Positions 20,881 to 30,173 of a stretch of DNA of 41,087 nt are shown here, piece by piece. The notes beneath the pieces were generated by a model. The model did not search any database, had not been told where the DNA came from, and saw only the letters and a list, made by a program, of their open reading frames with translations. Position 1 is the stretch's first letter. The number at the start of each line of letters is the position of its first letter. This stretch comes from a virus. A program made the translations under genes and the position numbers. The stretch spans positions 1-41,087 of IMG/VR virus record IMGVR_UViG_3300021406_000021. One strand, 5' to 3'.

Positions 20881-21506
20881 TGACCACGGAGGTTTTCTTC
20901 GGCACGCCTTCGTACTCGAAGGCGTTGTCCGTGGATTACAACCGCTCGATGGTGCAGAGCGCGATCCTCTTGACGAAGCTGGGTATCGAGATGCATCACC
21001 AGGTGCTGGCGGGGAATTGCTTTCTCGGAATGGCCCGCAATGCCATCGTGAAAGATTTCCTCGCCAGTACGGCCACCGATCTGATCTTTGTCGATGCGGA
21101 TGTGGGGTTCGATCCGAAAGTCCTGCCTCGCATTTTGTCGTATGAGGAAGAGATCGTCGGAGGATTGGTTCCGAAGCGCTCCACCGACAGTGAGTCTTGT
21201 TATCACCAGAACGCGTTAACCGGCGTCATTCAACACGGACTGTTCCAGTCGCTTGAGCTTCCAACCGCGTTCATGCGCATCAAGCGATGCGCGTTTGAGC
21301 GGCTTAAAACGCCGTATTTTCGCGCCGAATCGAGCGAAGACGAGTTTGGTGAGGACATCTATTTCTGCCGGCGTTGGTGTGAGACCGGCCAGTTTCTCTG
21401 GGTCGATTCCGACATCAGCTTTAGCCACCGCGGCGACCGCGCCTGGCGCGGCAATTTCTATGACCATGCCGTGAAAAGCGGCCTCATTTTTTCCCAGGAG
21501 CATTGA
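20880..21506 (+). CDS. GT-A glycosyltransferase-like protein in the virion operon
   Basis: A 208-residue protein with a GT-A nucleotide-sugar fold: SMVQSAILLTKLGIEMHHQV, AGNCFLGMARNAIVKDFLAS, and ATDLIFVDADVGFDPKVLPR with the DxD metal motif at residues 72-74. Later IVGGLVPKRS and a second acidic patch GEDIYFCRRWCETG resemble the acceptor/catalytic side of family 2-like enzymes. It sits between two paralogous small virion-type genes, so a plausible role is glycosylating those or the coat. No membrane helix, so it acts in the cytoplasm. Donor and acceptor unknown. Confidence 0.75.
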   Translation: MTTEVFFGTPSYSKALSVDYNRSMVQSAILLTKLGIEMHHQVLAGNCFLGMARNAIVKDFLASTATDLIFVDADVGFDPKVLPRILSYEEEIVGGLVPKRSTDSESCYHQNALTGVIQHGLFQSLELPTAFMRIKRCAFERLKTPYFRAESSEDEFGEDIYFCRRWCETGQFLWVDSDISFSHRGDRAWRGNFYDHAVKSGLIFSQEH

Positions 21507-21507
21507 C

Positions 21508-21843
21508 ATGCCAGGCCCTTCGGATATTGCTCGCGGCAACATCGCTCTCGCGATGCTTCTGCAGACCACGATCAGTCCCGCTTCCGTGGCTAATGCCACG
21601 ACCGCCGAACAGACCTTTACCGTGAATGGTCTGCAGCTTGGTGACATTGTTTCGGTGACCAAACCGACTACTCAGGCAGGGCTGGGAATCGTCAATTCCC
21701 GGGTGAGCGCAGCCAATACCCTGGCGGTCACGTTTGCCAATACGACGGCGGCCACTATTACGCCTACGGCGGCAGAGACCTACATCATTGAGCTGAACAG
21801 GCCATCGAACCCGACATTGCCGCTGCCTTCCGCCGTGATGTGA
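21508..21843 (+). CDS. small virion-type protein B, paralogue of 20488-20880
   Basis: A 111-residue protein that repeats the core of the gene at 20488: TISPASVANATTAEQTFTVN, KPTTQAGLGIVNSRVSAANT, FANTTAATITPTAAETYIIE. It lacks the N-terminal extension and ends in LNRPSNPTLPLPSAVM. Likely a beta-sandwich decoration or accessory protein. The pair probably arose by duplication around, or before, the glycosyltransferase insertion. Confidence 0.65.
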   Translation: MPGPSDIARGNIALAMLLQTTISPASVANATTAEQTFTVNGLQLGDIVSVTKPTTQAGLGIVNSRVSAANTLAVTFANTTAATITPTAAETYIIELNRPSNPTLPLPSAVM

Positions 21844-21844
21844 C

Positions 21845-22816
21845 ATGAGCACGGTCTCTACGACGGCCATGGATCTGGTCGTCAGTGCACTGCGCAACAT
21901 CAACGCACTGGAAGCGGGGGAAGTCCCGAACCAGAACGACGCTGCCGATGCGCTTCAGACGCTGAACGACATGATGGAGAGCTGGTCGACGGACAAGCTC
22001 TTCGTCTACGCGGGCGTGGAGAATCTGCTCAGTTGGACACCAGGGCAGTATCAGTACACGGTCGGTAACCCGGTCGGTGGAACTTTCTCAGGCACACTGG
22101 TCGGTAGTTCTCCCACGATCAGCAACGTCACTATCCCGGCCAATCTGATCCTGGGCGGCACGGTGACGGACTTCAATGCACAGGTCCCCCCGGGCACCAC
22201 CATCACGGCAATCGGCACCAATACGGTGACGATGAGCGCCAATGCGCTCTCGACCGTCAGCACGCCTGAAACTTTCACCTACACGACTCCGGGAAACTTC
22301 GGCATTGCGCGTCCCTTGAGAGTGACTCGCGCCTTTACGCGCATCACCTCGGCCGGAACAACAGGGTTGGATTATCCGATCGATGTCGATGAGACCGGCG
22401 ACAAATACGCCGCCATAGGGCTCAAGGGCATTCCCGGGCCGTGGCCAATCCTGCTGTATTACAACCCGACATTCCCGTTCGGCAATCTCTATTGCTACCC
22501 GAACCCGCAGCAGGCCGGCGTCCTGCATCTGTGGACGGACACCATCTTCACGGACTTTGTGAACCCGACGCAGTTGATCAATCTCCCGCAAGGTTATGCG
22601 CGGGCGATCAAGAAGTCTCTCGCGCTCGAGCTCGTGCCGGAATACGGCAAGATCGGCAGCACCCGACTGGCATTGCTCCAGGGTCAGGCCCGCGATGCGG
22701 TGGAGAAGATCAAGAAACTGAACTCCACTCCTGCCGTTCAAGCTTTCTTCGACCGCGACATCGTCCGCACCCGTCGGACGGATGCGGGTTGGATCTTCCA
22801 CGGAGGGTTCAACTAG
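21845..22816 (+). CDS. tail accessory / head completion protein, P22 gp4-like
   Basis: A 323-residue protein. The N-terminal helices (SALRNINALEAGEVPNQNDA, ALQTLNDMMESWSTDKLFVY) and the C-terminal part (FVNPTQLINLPQGYARAIKK, LALELVPEYGKI) fit P22 gp4, which seals the portal and starts the tail. P22 gp4 has 166 residues; here an extra beta-rich Gly/Thr segment of about 90 residues (about 60-145, NPVGGTFSGTLVGSSPTISN...) is inserted after GQYQYTV. Close relatives in other P22-like phages carry such inserts, possibly Ig-like. Confidence 0.8.
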   Translation: MSTVSTTAMDLVVSALRNINALEAGEVPNQNDAADALQTLNDMMESWSTDKLFVYAGVENLLSWTPGQYQYTVGNPVGGTFSGTLVGSSPTISNVTIPANLILGGTVTDFNAQVPPGTTITAIGTNTVTMSANALSTVSTPETFTYTTPGNFGIARPLRVTRAFTRITSAGTTGLDYPIDVDETGDKYAAIGLKGIPGPWPILLYYNPTFPFGNLYCYPNPQQAGVLHLWTDTIFTDFVNPTQLINLPQGYARAIKKSLALELVPEYGKIGSTRLALLQGQARDAVEKIKKLNSTPAVQAFFDRDIVRTRRTDAGWIFHGGFN

Positions 22817-24582
22817 TGGCCGACAAGGGCGCGGACTTCGGTTTCGTGGGGGGATCGTACGAGGCAGCCATGGTGCTGCAGGATACGCAACGCCTGATCA
22901 ACTGGATGGTAGAGGTCGACCCCAGCATCGAGGCCAAAGAACCTATCGCGCTCTTAGGCACGCCAGGACTCAACCCCGTCATCAGCACCATTACCGGTCC
23001 CGTGCGAGGTGCCTGGGTGCTCCCCGGTGATCTGACGTGCTTGTTTGTGGTGAGTTCGAGTGTATATCTGGCGACGGTCACCACTGCGGCGACCCAGACA
23101 AACATCGCCCAATTCTCGGTCATTCAAGTGGGGACATTGCTCACGAATGCAGGTCGGGTCGTGATCCGGGATAACGGCGTGCTCTTTAACGGCTTGGGAG
23201 GGTATGCCGTACTGGTCGATGGTATCTACGGTTATTTCTATCGTATGGGTGGCGCGGGCTCCGTGACGTTCACGGGCAACCTGACTTCGGGACAGCCGAC
23301 GATCAGCTTCACTACGGGTGATATCGTTCCGAATTATCTGATTGTTTCGAGTGGGGCGATTACCGACAGTTTGGGCGCCATCCCGTCCACCACGATCCAA
23401 TCGATCAGTTTTACCGCTAACACGATCACGTTGAACGCGAATGCCTCATCCAATGAAACGGATGACGTTTTCACATTGCAGATCCCGCAGTTCGGTCAGA
23501 TTCTCGATCCTGCCTTCCTAGGAGCCAGCCGGATCGCTTTCATTGAAGGTTGGCTGATCTTCAATCAGCCCGGGACACGCACGTTCTATACCAACGCCCC
23601 GACTCCTTATACGCTCACCTTTGCCGGTGCGTTCTACGCGTTGAAGGACAGTTCCACTGACAATCTTGTCACGCTGTTCGAAAATAATCGCGAAGCTTTT
23701 CTGATCGGCGAGAGAACAACTGAAGTCTGGTACAACGCCGGAGGCTCCAGTTTCGCATTCCAACGCCTGCCCGGTATTGGTCCCCAAGTGGGGGGTGCGG
23801 CGGTTCACTCCATAGCGAGAGTGGGAAACGATCTCGTCTGGCTTGGGCGAATCGGCGAAGCCGGCGAGAATATGGTGCTGCGCACGCAACAATACAACTG
23901 GGAGCGCGTCTCGACCCATGCGATAGAGCAGATCATCTCAAGCTATCCCGTCATTTCCGATGCTATCGGTGACTGTTACGAGGAAGCCGGTCACGTCATC
24001 TACCAGTTGACCTTCCCGACCGCCGACGCGACATGGTGTCTGGACATGACCGTCTTTGACCTTACCCAGGGGAAGCTGGGCTGGTTCCAACGACTATCAT
24101 GGAATTCAGCGACGGGCACCTATCACCGGCATGCGGCTAACTGCATGGTGAATTTCGCTGATCTTCTCCTGGCGGGAGATTACCAGACAGGTCAAATACA
24201 TCAGCAGAGCCGTTCCATCTATACCGATGCGGGCAACCCATTGCGATGCCAGCGGCGCACTCCGCATGTCTGGAGCAAGGAGAACCGCCAGAGAGTATTC
24301 GCCTCCTCCTTGCAGATCGAATTCACTCCCGGGGTGGGATTACAGATCGGGCAGGGCTCCAACCCGCAGATCATGCTGCGCTGGAGCAATGACGGCGGGT
24401 TCACCTGGAGCAATGAGCACTGGGTACCCATCGGTAAAGCCGGCGAGACGCGCAATCGAGCGCTGATCCGTCGCTTAGGAAAATTCCGTGATCGTGTCTG
24501 GGAAGCGAGTTTTAGCGATCCTGTCGCACGCGACATCATTGGTGCAACGCTGTTTGCTGAAGCCGAAGAGGAAGCTGCCTAA
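22816..24582 (+). CDS. packaged DNA stabilisation protein, P22 gp10-like
   Basis: Starts at GTG 22816 (MADKGADFGFVGGSYEAAMV), overlapping the gp4-like stop by one base (TAGTG); a much longer open frame upstream lies inside the gp4-like gene. The 588-residue beta-propeller-type protein has QDTQRLINWMVEVDPSIEAK, GTPGLNP, IAFIEGWLIFNQPGTRTFYT, FLIGERTTEVWYNAGGSSFA and FQRLPGIGPQVG, the P22 gp10 pattern (472 residues in P22). A beta insert near residues 145-240 explains the greater length. It forms the tail hub that holds packaged DNA. Confidence 0.85.
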   Translation: MADKGADFGFVGGSYEAAMVLQDTQRLINWMVEVDPSIEAKEPIALLGTPGLNPVISTITGPVRGAWVLPGDLTCLFVVSSSVYLATVTTAATQTNIAQFSVIQVGTLLTNAGRVVIRDNGVLFNGLGGYAVLVDGIYGYFYRMGGAGSVTFTGNLTSGQPTISFTTGDIVPNYLIVSSGAITDSLGAIPSTTIQSISFTANTITLNANASSNETDDVFTLQIPQFGQILDPAFLGASRIAFIEGWLIFNQPGTRTFYTNAPTPYTLTFAGAFYALKDSSTDNLVTLFENNREAFLIGERTTEVWYNAGGSSFAFQRLPGIGPQVGGAAVHSIARVGNDLVWLGRIGEAGENMVLRTQQYNWERVSTHAIEQIISSYPVISDAIGDCYEEAGHVIYQLTFPTADATWCLDMTVFDLTQGKLGWFQRLSWNSATGTYHRHAANCMVNFADLLLAGDYQTGQIHQQSRSIYTDAGNPLRCQRRTPHVWSKENRQRVFASSLQIEFTPGVGLQIGQGSNPQIMLRWSNDGGFTWSNEHWVPIGKAGETRNRALIRRLGKFRDRVWEASFSDPVARDIIGATLFAEAEEEAA

Positions 24583-24924
24583 ATGGCTCAACAGTTCAAC
24601 AGAGCGCCGACCTATAACGAGCCGTTGTCGACCAAAGGAAACACGACTCGGGACTGGTATTCCTTCTGGGTAGGGTTGTTGAGCGGCCAACCAACGGGGT
24701 TACCGTCCCCTGTTACGGCCGGACAATCCCCCTACACCTACAAAGCGACGCAAGGTGGAACGCTGATTATTCAGGGCGGCGCGGTCTCAATGGTGAGCTT
24801 CAGTCGAGACGGAGTGACCAATTTCAACGCTGGCCAGACTCAGGGCCTGTTTCCGCTCTCGCAGGGCGACCTATTGATCATCACGTATTCGGGCGCGCCG
24901 AATCTGACTTTCGTGCCGAGGTAA
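24583..24924 (+). CDS. small tail protein candidate, 113 residues
   Basis: Starts MAQQFNRAPTYNEPLSTKGN immediately after the gp10-like stop. A beta-rich C-terminal half (AVSMVSFSRDGVTNFNAGQT, LFPLSQGDLLIITYSGAP) suggests a small capping or fibre-type fold. It occupies the place of the P22 gp26 tail needle but has no long coiled coil, so it is not an obvious needle. Confidence 0.6.
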   Translation: MAQQFNRAPTYNEPLSTKGNTTRDWYSFWVGLLSGQPTGLPSPVTAGQSPYTYKATQGGTLIIQGGAVSMVSFSRDGVTNFNAGQTQGLFPLSQGDLLIITYSGAPNLTFVPR

Positions 24925-24926
24925 CC

Positions 24927-25292
24927 ATGTCATCTGTTCCCTACAAGTTCACGACGGCAGCGACCACGAATTTGCAGCAGGTCAGGTCTGGACAGACCGC
25001 TAACCTGAAAGGGTACTCAGCGGTCAATTCCGCCGTCTATCCGATTTTCATCAAGCTCTACTGGTTCCCCAATACTGCCATTGCCAGCGCGCCGACCGTA
25101 GGAACGACAGTGCCTAACATGACGATCTGCGTCAACGCCAATGCCACGTTGGTACAGGGCCAGACGGAAGGCTGGCCGGATGGCGTCACGGGCAATGGGG
25201 ATCTATGGGTCGCGGTCACCAAGGTTGCTGCTGATTCGGATACGACTGTCGTGGCCTCCGGTGACGGCATTATCACGTTGCTCGTGGAATGA
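24927..25292 (+). CDS. small virion-type protein, 121 residues
   Basis: Starts MSSVPYKFTTAATTNLQQVR. It is beta-rich, with PIFIKLYWFPNTAIASAPTV, ICVNANATLVQGQTEGWPDG and a C-terminal ASGDGIITLLVE. This is similar in style to phage baseplate or decoration proteins. No specific family named. It overlaps the cupin gene by four bases (ATGA). Confidence 0.58.
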   Translation: MSSVPYKFTTAATTNLQQVRSGQTANLKGYSAVNSAVYPIFIKLYWFPNTAIASAPTVGTTVPNMTICVNANATLVQGQTEGWPDGVTGNGDLWVAVTKVAADSDTTVVASGDGIITLLVE

Positions 25293-25717
25293 GCGATCTC
25301 GCCCACATCCCGACGCGTGAGGACATCGAGCGCCTGCAAGCCTCGATGTGCGCGTTACCGCAGGTAATGCTGCAGACCCGACATTACTTCGCGGATGGCC
25401 TGTATTGCCGTGAACTCTCCCGGCCGGCGGGCACCACGATTGTCGGCAAGGTGCACAAGAAAGAGCATCTCTACATCGTGCTCACCGGAGAAGTGACGGT
25501 GGTAGGGGAGGGAATGAGCGAGCGCATCAAGGCACCGCGGATTCTAGTGAGTCCTCCGGGGACAAAGCGCGCGGTCTATGCCCACGAGGATTCGATCTGT
25601 GTCACGGTTCATCGGACGGATTCCACGGATCTGGATGCAATTGAGTTAGAACTGATCGAACCGGATGAGACCGCGCTCTTTGACGCCCACAACCAACTCA
25701 AGGGGCTGCTCAAATGA
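25289..25717 (+). CDS. cupin-domain protein in the tail module
   Basis: A 142-residue protein with a single cupin barrel: FADGLYCRELSRPAGTTIVG, KVHKKEHLYIVLTGEVTVVG (motif 1 with H57 and E60, and the conserved Gly), and IKAPRILVSPPGTKRAVYAH (motif 2 with Pro, Gly and a His). A metal site is possible. It lies where P22 carries gp14. It could be a structural cupin or an enzyme acting on virion or cell-surface sugars. Confidence 0.7.
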   Translation: MSDLAHIPTREDIERLQASMCALPQVMLQTRHYFADGLYCRELSRPAGTTIVGKVHKKEHLYIVLTGEVTVVGEGMSERIKAPRILVSPPGTKRAVYAHEDSICVTVHRTDSTDLDAIELELIEPDETALFDAHNQLKGLLK

Positions 25718-26508
25718 GCTGGATCGCGGCGGCAGTCGGCGGAGCATCGCTGCTGAGTGGCATTATCGGCGCCGGCGCATCGGAGTCGGCTGCCAGCCAA
25801 CAAGCTGCTGCAGCCCAGAATGCACAGAACATCAGCGAGCGCGAGTTCAATACCATCACGGGGCAGGAATCCCCGTACATGCAGTCCGGCTATGGGGCGC
25901 AAGGTCAGCTCAATTACCTGTTGGGAATCGGGACTCCGGGAACTGCCGCGACCACTGGAAACGGCACAATCCAAGGAACAGCGCCGACCGCGTCCTCGAG
26001 TCCGGGTGGCGGCTATGGCTCGCTGCTGCAGAACTTCAACACCAGCGACTGGCAGCAACTCTCGCCGGCCTATAACTTTCAGAAGCAGCAAGGAACTCAA
26101 GGTGTCCTGAATGCGGACGCGTCCGGGTCTGGAGCCCTCTCTGGATCAGCCTATAAGGATCTGATCAATTACAACCAGAATCTGGCGAACACGAGTTTCA
26201 ACAACGCGTTCAACCAGTACCAGACGCAGCAGGGGAATATCTACCAGCGTTTGGCTGGCGTCTCCCAGTTGGGCCAGAACGCCGCAGCGAATACGGGTCA
26301 GCAAGGCACTGCCCTAGCAGGTCAGGCGGCGCAGTCCGCGACTAATATCGGTACAGCCAATGCGGCTGGAACGGTGGGTGCGGCTAATGCCCTGACAGGC
26401 GGCATCAATTCAGCGGCCCCCTGGCTAGCTTATGGCGGTGGCGGCGGAACATCGACCGCCGGAGGTGCGGGTGGCGATGTCGTGAGCTCTTCCTATACAG
26501 GATACTGA
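25714..26508 (+). CDS. DNA ejection protein candidate (P22 gp7 position)
   Basis: A 264-residue protein starting MSWIAAAVGGASLLSGIIGA, a hydrophobic Gly/Ala segment typical of P22 gp7-type ejection proteins. It continues with AASQQAAAAQNAQNISEREF and an Ala/Gln/Asn-rich body (NQNLANTSFNNAFNQYQTQQ), ending in a glycine-rich tail. It is probably carried in the head and sent into the cell to help DNA cross the envelope. Assignment is by order and composition. Confidence 0.72.
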   Translation: MSWIAAAVGGASLLSGIIGAGASESAASQQAAAAQNAQNISEREFNTITGQESPYMQSGYGAQGQLNYLLGIGTPGTAATTGNGTIQGTAPTASSSPGGGYGSLLQNFNTSDWQQLSPAYNFQKQQGTQGVLNADASGSGALSGSAYKDLINYNQNLANTSFNNAFNQYQTQQGNIYQRLAGVSQLGQNAAANTGQQGTALAGQAAQSATNIGTANAAGTVGAANALTGGINSAAPWLAYGGGGGTSTAGGAGGDVVSSSYTGY

Positions 26509-26510
26509 GC

Positions 26511-27935
26511 ATGCCCGATCTCACCCCTGTTGCCACGCAGATCAAGCCCCCGGACCCGATGCAGGGGATCAATACCTATTCAGGCATCCTGGGACTGCAA
26601 CAACAGCAGCAAAATCTCCAGACCGGTCAGTACACGCAGCAGAGTGCGCAGGCGACCGCCGGTGTCGATCAACTGAAGAACAAAGAACTGCAGGCCGTTT
26701 CTGGCCTGATGAAGAACGTGCACGACGGCGGTTACCGCAAGTCTGATGGCACATTAGATCAGCAGCGGTTTGCTGATGACGTGCAGACTGTCGCGCCCGT
26801 AAATGGGCAGCAGATTGCCTCCAGCGCGCGTACTCAGGCTAATGAGATCGTTCAGAACCAGAAGGCCAAGCAGGATCTGACGGATTCGGCTCGGACTTCT
26901 CTGGGCACCGGCCTTACCGCGCTCGCCAAGGACCCTAACACCAAGCGTGGGGACGTTGTCGATTACTACACCAATTGGCTCCAGGATCATAAGGACGATC
27001 CGGCCGCCTTTCGGGTAGGCGTGGCGCAAGCGGCAATGTTGCCGCAGAATGATGCGGACCCGAAATATCGCGAGACGCTCGGAAAATATGCCGCGACGCT
27101 GACCGGTCAACCCACGACGGCGCCGACTACAGTGGACACCGGTGGAGGCATCCAACCGGGTCAGGCGTCGAATATCACCGGCGCGATCACTCCCGCCGGG
27201 CCGCCGATTCAGAAAACGATGGCGCCTCATCAGGTCAAGAACGAGGCAGGTCAGATCGTCAACGTCTCGCCCGCTGGAAGTGTGCAGGTAGCCCCAGGAG
27301 CCAATCCGACCACGGCCCAGGCGTCGACTGTGAATACTGCGGCTGCGGGCGTTTCCAATCGCGTCCAACAGGCGCAGGCCGCAGCGAACAACACCACGCA
27401 AGCCCAAGATGCGCTCACGCGCACACGGGAGATTCTCGACAAGCCGGATGCCATCGGGACCGGTGCAGGGTTTGCCTGGAAGAAGGCCGTCCGTAACGTC
27501 CTGGCGAGCGCTGGAATCGACACGGCGGGTGCCGACGATGCCAATACCCTTGTCAAGAATCTGGCTCGCTACGAGGCTGCTCGAGCCACTCAGGCCGGAC
27601 TCGGGGGCACCGATGCGGCTCGCGAGCTCGCCCACAACGGTAGTCCAAACGCCTCGCTGAGCACAGAGGCTCTCAAGGGCGTAGTCACGCAGTCGCTCGC
27701 GACGGAAAAGGCGCTCGCCGCATATGCCAGCGTTCAGGGTAAAACCAAGGACCCGGACAAGCTTGCTAGGAACGAAGCGGATTTCCGCGGTATCCCGAAT
27801 CTCGTGCAGGGTTACGAATATGGCCTCGCGCGCAATCCGCAGGAAGCCGAAGAGTTCCTGAAGAAGCATGGACTGACTCGTGCCGATATGGCTAAAACCC
27901 GCGCTGCGATCAAAGAGTTTGAGGGTCGGCAATGA
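26511..27935 (+). CDS. DNA ejection protein candidate (P22 gp20 position)
   Basis: A 474-residue protein, equal in length class to P22 gp20 (471). Gln-rich helical N-terminus (GILGLQQQQQNLQTGQYTQQ), a central region with tandem Thr/Ala/Pro, and a helical C-terminus (LARNPQEAEEFLKKHGLTRA). It is followed with a four-base overlap by the gp16-position gene. Probably an internal virion protein. A long frame on the opposite strand is a shadow of this gene. Confidence 0.72.
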   Translation: MPDLTPVATQIKPPDPMQGINTYSGILGLQQQQQNLQTGQYTQQSAQATAGVDQLKNKELQAVSGLMKNVHDGGYRKSDGTLDQQRFADDVQTVAPVNGQQIASSARTQANEIVQNQKAKQDLTDSARTSLGTGLTALAKDPNTKRGDVVDYYTNWLQDHKDDPAAFRVGVAQAAMLPQNDADPKYRETLGKYAATLTGQPTTAPTTVDTGGGIQPGQASNITGAITPAGPPIQKTMAPHQVKNEAGQIVNVSPAGSVQVAPGANPTTAQASTVNTAAAGVSNRVQQAQAAANNTTQAQDALTRTREILDKPDAIGTGAGFAWKKAVRNVLASAGIDTAGADDANTLVKNLARYEAARATQAGLGGTDAARELAHNGSPNASLSTEALKGVVTQSLATEKALAAYASVQGKTKDPDKLARNEADFRGIPNLVQGYEYGLARNPQEAEEFLKKHGLTRADMAKTRAAIKEFEGRQ

Positions 27936-29944
27936 CCGACTTCGATCCAGACGCCTATCTGACGCAAGGATCTGACGCGCATGCGGCATTCGATCCTGAT
28001 GCCTACTTGCATCAACCGGCACAGAAGTTTCCCGAATCGACTGCCCCAGGCACGACCTATGACGCGAAGGAGTTCAAGCGTCGCGTGGGTCGAGATCCTG
28101 ACGCGGCTGAACTGGCCAACTTCAAGGCCTTCAAAGGCGAAGGGTTCGCGGGTGATCCGAATCAGGGGAAGTTCACTGCCGGGCAGGCCGCGGTCGGAGG
28201 AGTCGAGGCAGGGCTTTCGCTCGCTAGTTCCGTCCCAGCAAGCATTGCCGCGGCGCCGGCCTATATGGTGGGCTTGACTGGAATAGGGGGCACTGATTCA
28301 GCTTCGGCCGCGCGCGCTACCCGCAACGCACTCACTTATCAACCCCGCACCGAGGCGGGGCAGGCTGCCGTGGATGTGATCGGTCAAGTGAGGCCCGGAG
28401 AAATTGTTCCGCGCCTCCTTGACGTCTCAGGACATCCACAGGCAGCCGATACGGTACGGGATGTGACCGAGAGAGTAGGGGACGTCGCGCCATTGTTTGG
28501 TGAGGCTGCGGCAGGATTCCCGGCCACACGAGCCATCGGCCGAAGCGCCGCCCGAGTGGTTCCTTCGATGGTTGACCCGGAAGCGGCGCCATTAAGCGCG
28601 CAGGACGTGCTGACTCGAGCGGCTCAGAATTCTCCTCAATCGATGGGTGCCGCCTCCGCCGCGCCGCGCATGACACAAGTCAGTCCCGAACTGCAGCAGG
28701 CCGTGGTGAACTCCGCTCGCCAGAACGGTGGCGCGGTGAATCCGGAGACTCTGAACCGTCATATCGAAGCGGATTCATTGCCGGTGAAAATACAACTGAC
28801 TCCAGGTCAGGCTGCGCAAGACCCGGAAATCATCTCTCATGAGATGAACAATCGCGGGAAAATCCCTGGTCTGCCTCAACTGTTGAATGATCAGAACACA
28901 AAGCTTGGACAGAATATTCAAGCGATTCGCGATCAAGTTGGACCGGATGTGTTCTCCGCGAATCATGTCGAGCATGGTGACACCCTGATTCAGGCATACA
29001 AAGATAAGGCTGCTCCGGTAGAGGCTGATATCAGCCAGAAGTATCAGGCATTGCGGGATGCCAATGGAGGGCAGTTTCCCGTCAGCGCGCCGGCATTATT
29101 GAAGAATGCCACAGCTGCATTGAATCAAGAGTTGCTATTGGATCACGCGCCGAAGGCTGTCATGTCGACTCTCGGCAGATTAGCTGATGATGACAACATG
29201 ACCTTTCAGAATTTCGAATCTTTGCGTACCAACTTGGCTCGCATTCAAAGAAGCTCAACAGACGGCAATGAACGTCACGCCGCAGGCGTGATTCGCAATA
29301 CGATGGAAGAGCTTCCTTTAAAGCCCGGTAGCGCTGAATTGAAGCCATTGGCCGATGCCGCCCGCGGCGCCGCACGAACACAATTTCAGGCCGTGGAAGC
29401 CGATCCGGCTTACAAAGCAGCCCTCAGCGGAACGGTTCCGCCTGATAACTTTGTGCAGAATTTCGTCATTGGAGCGCCTCGGGATCAGGTAGCGCTCATG
29501 CGGCAAAACCTGGAAGGCAATGATACAGCCACGCAGACGATGGGCGTGGCTACATTGGACCACTTGGGGAAGGCAGCCGGAGTCGACAAAGGTACTTTCA
29601 GCCAAGCCAATTACAACAAACATCTTCAAGCGCTATCTCCGAAACTGGGATCACTGGTAGATCCCGCCACCATCGAAAAACTGGAGACGCTGGGAAATGT
29701 GGCGCGCTACACCCAAGCGCAGCCGAAAGGCTCATTCGTCAACAATTCAAACACGCTGGTAGGCGCATTAGCCAGTCATGCCGCAGGCGCGGTTGAGGGT
29801 ATCGCGAACGTGAAGGCCGGAGGGATTCCGGTTGGAACTATCGTAAGGAAGGCAGTCGAGAATCGAGGCGCTAACAAAATCGCCAAGGAGACGATGACTC
29901 CTTACGGGGGACTCACGAAGCTTTCGGATGTGGGGAAGCCGTGA
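27932..29944 (+). CDS. DNA ejection protein candidate (P22 gp16 position)
   Basis: A 670-residue protein (P22 gp16 has 609). It begins with two copies of a short DPDAYL motif (FDPDAYLTQGSDAHAAFDPD), then FKRRVGRDPDAAELANFKAF, a hydrophobic Ala/Gly region near residues 88-110 (VEAGLSLASSVPASIAAAPA), and long helices (VSPELQQAVVNSARQNGGAV; LINQ-type stretches). The hydrophobic region could insert into the membrane during ejection. Codon use becomes more AT-rich in its second half. Confidence 0.7.
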   Translation: MTDFDPDAYLTQGSDAHAAFDPDAYLHQPAQKFPESTAPGTTYDAKEFKRRVGRDPDAAELANFKAFKGEGFAGDPNQGKFTAGQAAVGGVEAGLSLASSVPASIAAAPAYMVGLTGIGGTDSASAARATRNALTYQPRTEAGQAAVDVIGQVRPGEIVPRLLDVSGHPQAADTVRDVTERVGDVAPLFGEAAAGFPATRAIGRSAARVVPSMVDPEAAPLSAQDVLTRAAQNSPQSMGAASAAPRMTQVSPELQQAVVNSARQNGGAVNPETLNRHIEADSLPVKIQLTPGQAAQDPEIISHEMNNRGKIPGLPQLLNDQNTKLGQNIQAIRDQVGPDVFSANHVEHGDTLIQAYKDKAAPVEADISQKYQALRDANGGQFPVSAPALLKNATAALNQELLLDHAPKAVMSTLGRLADDDNMTFQNFESLRTNLARIQRSSTDGNERHAAGVIRNTMEELPLKPGSAELKPLADAARGAARTQFQAVEADPAYKAALSGTVPPDNFVQNFVIGAPRDQVALMRQNLEGNDTATQTMGVATLDHLGKAAGVDKGTFSQANYNKHLQALSPKLGSLVDPATIEKLETLGNVARYTQAQPKGSFVNNSNTLVGALASHAAGAVEGIANVKAGGIPVGTIVRKAVENRGANKIAKETMTPYGGLTKLSDVGKP

Positions 29945-29945
29945 A

Positions 29946-30104
29946 TCAGTACTTGAATTCACCGGCGCGCCATCCACGGAATATGTTGATTATCTCCGCG
30001 GCGATGATCACGAGAATTACAACGCCGAGCACCGTACTGACAGGGGCCGGCGTTACTGCCCAAGCGATTATCAGCAGTAGATATATGACAGCGGCGATGG
30101 CCAT
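29946..30104 (-). CDS. two-helix membrane protein on the opposite strand of the virion operon
   Basis: The minus strand encodes 52 residues starting MAIAAVIYLLLIIAWAV. There are two clear membrane helices (residues ~3-17 and ~26-43, VLGVVILVIIAAEIINIF) and a basic end RGWRAGEFKY. The ribosome-binding site AAGGAG lies seven bases before the ATG. A plus-strand frame (29941-30177) overlaps the neighbouring genes on both sides (GTGA) and competes for the same DNA, but its protein is less natural. A leftward gene inside the rightward virion operon would suggest a small cargo gene or holin-like protein. Confidence 0.5.
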   Translation of the reverse strand: MAIAAVIYLLLIIAWAVTPAPVSTVLGVVILVIIAAEIINIFRGWRAGEFKY

Positions 30105-30173
30105 GGCTCAACTCCTTTTGGCTGAGTCTGCGCCTGTATGGATACTGGATGGCAAGGGCCATGAGGTGGTTTC

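Noticed and set aside
26754-28022. 422-residue minus-strand frame
   Set aside because: It is antisense to the gp20-position gene with Arg/Leu/Ser-rich shadow composition and no start context.
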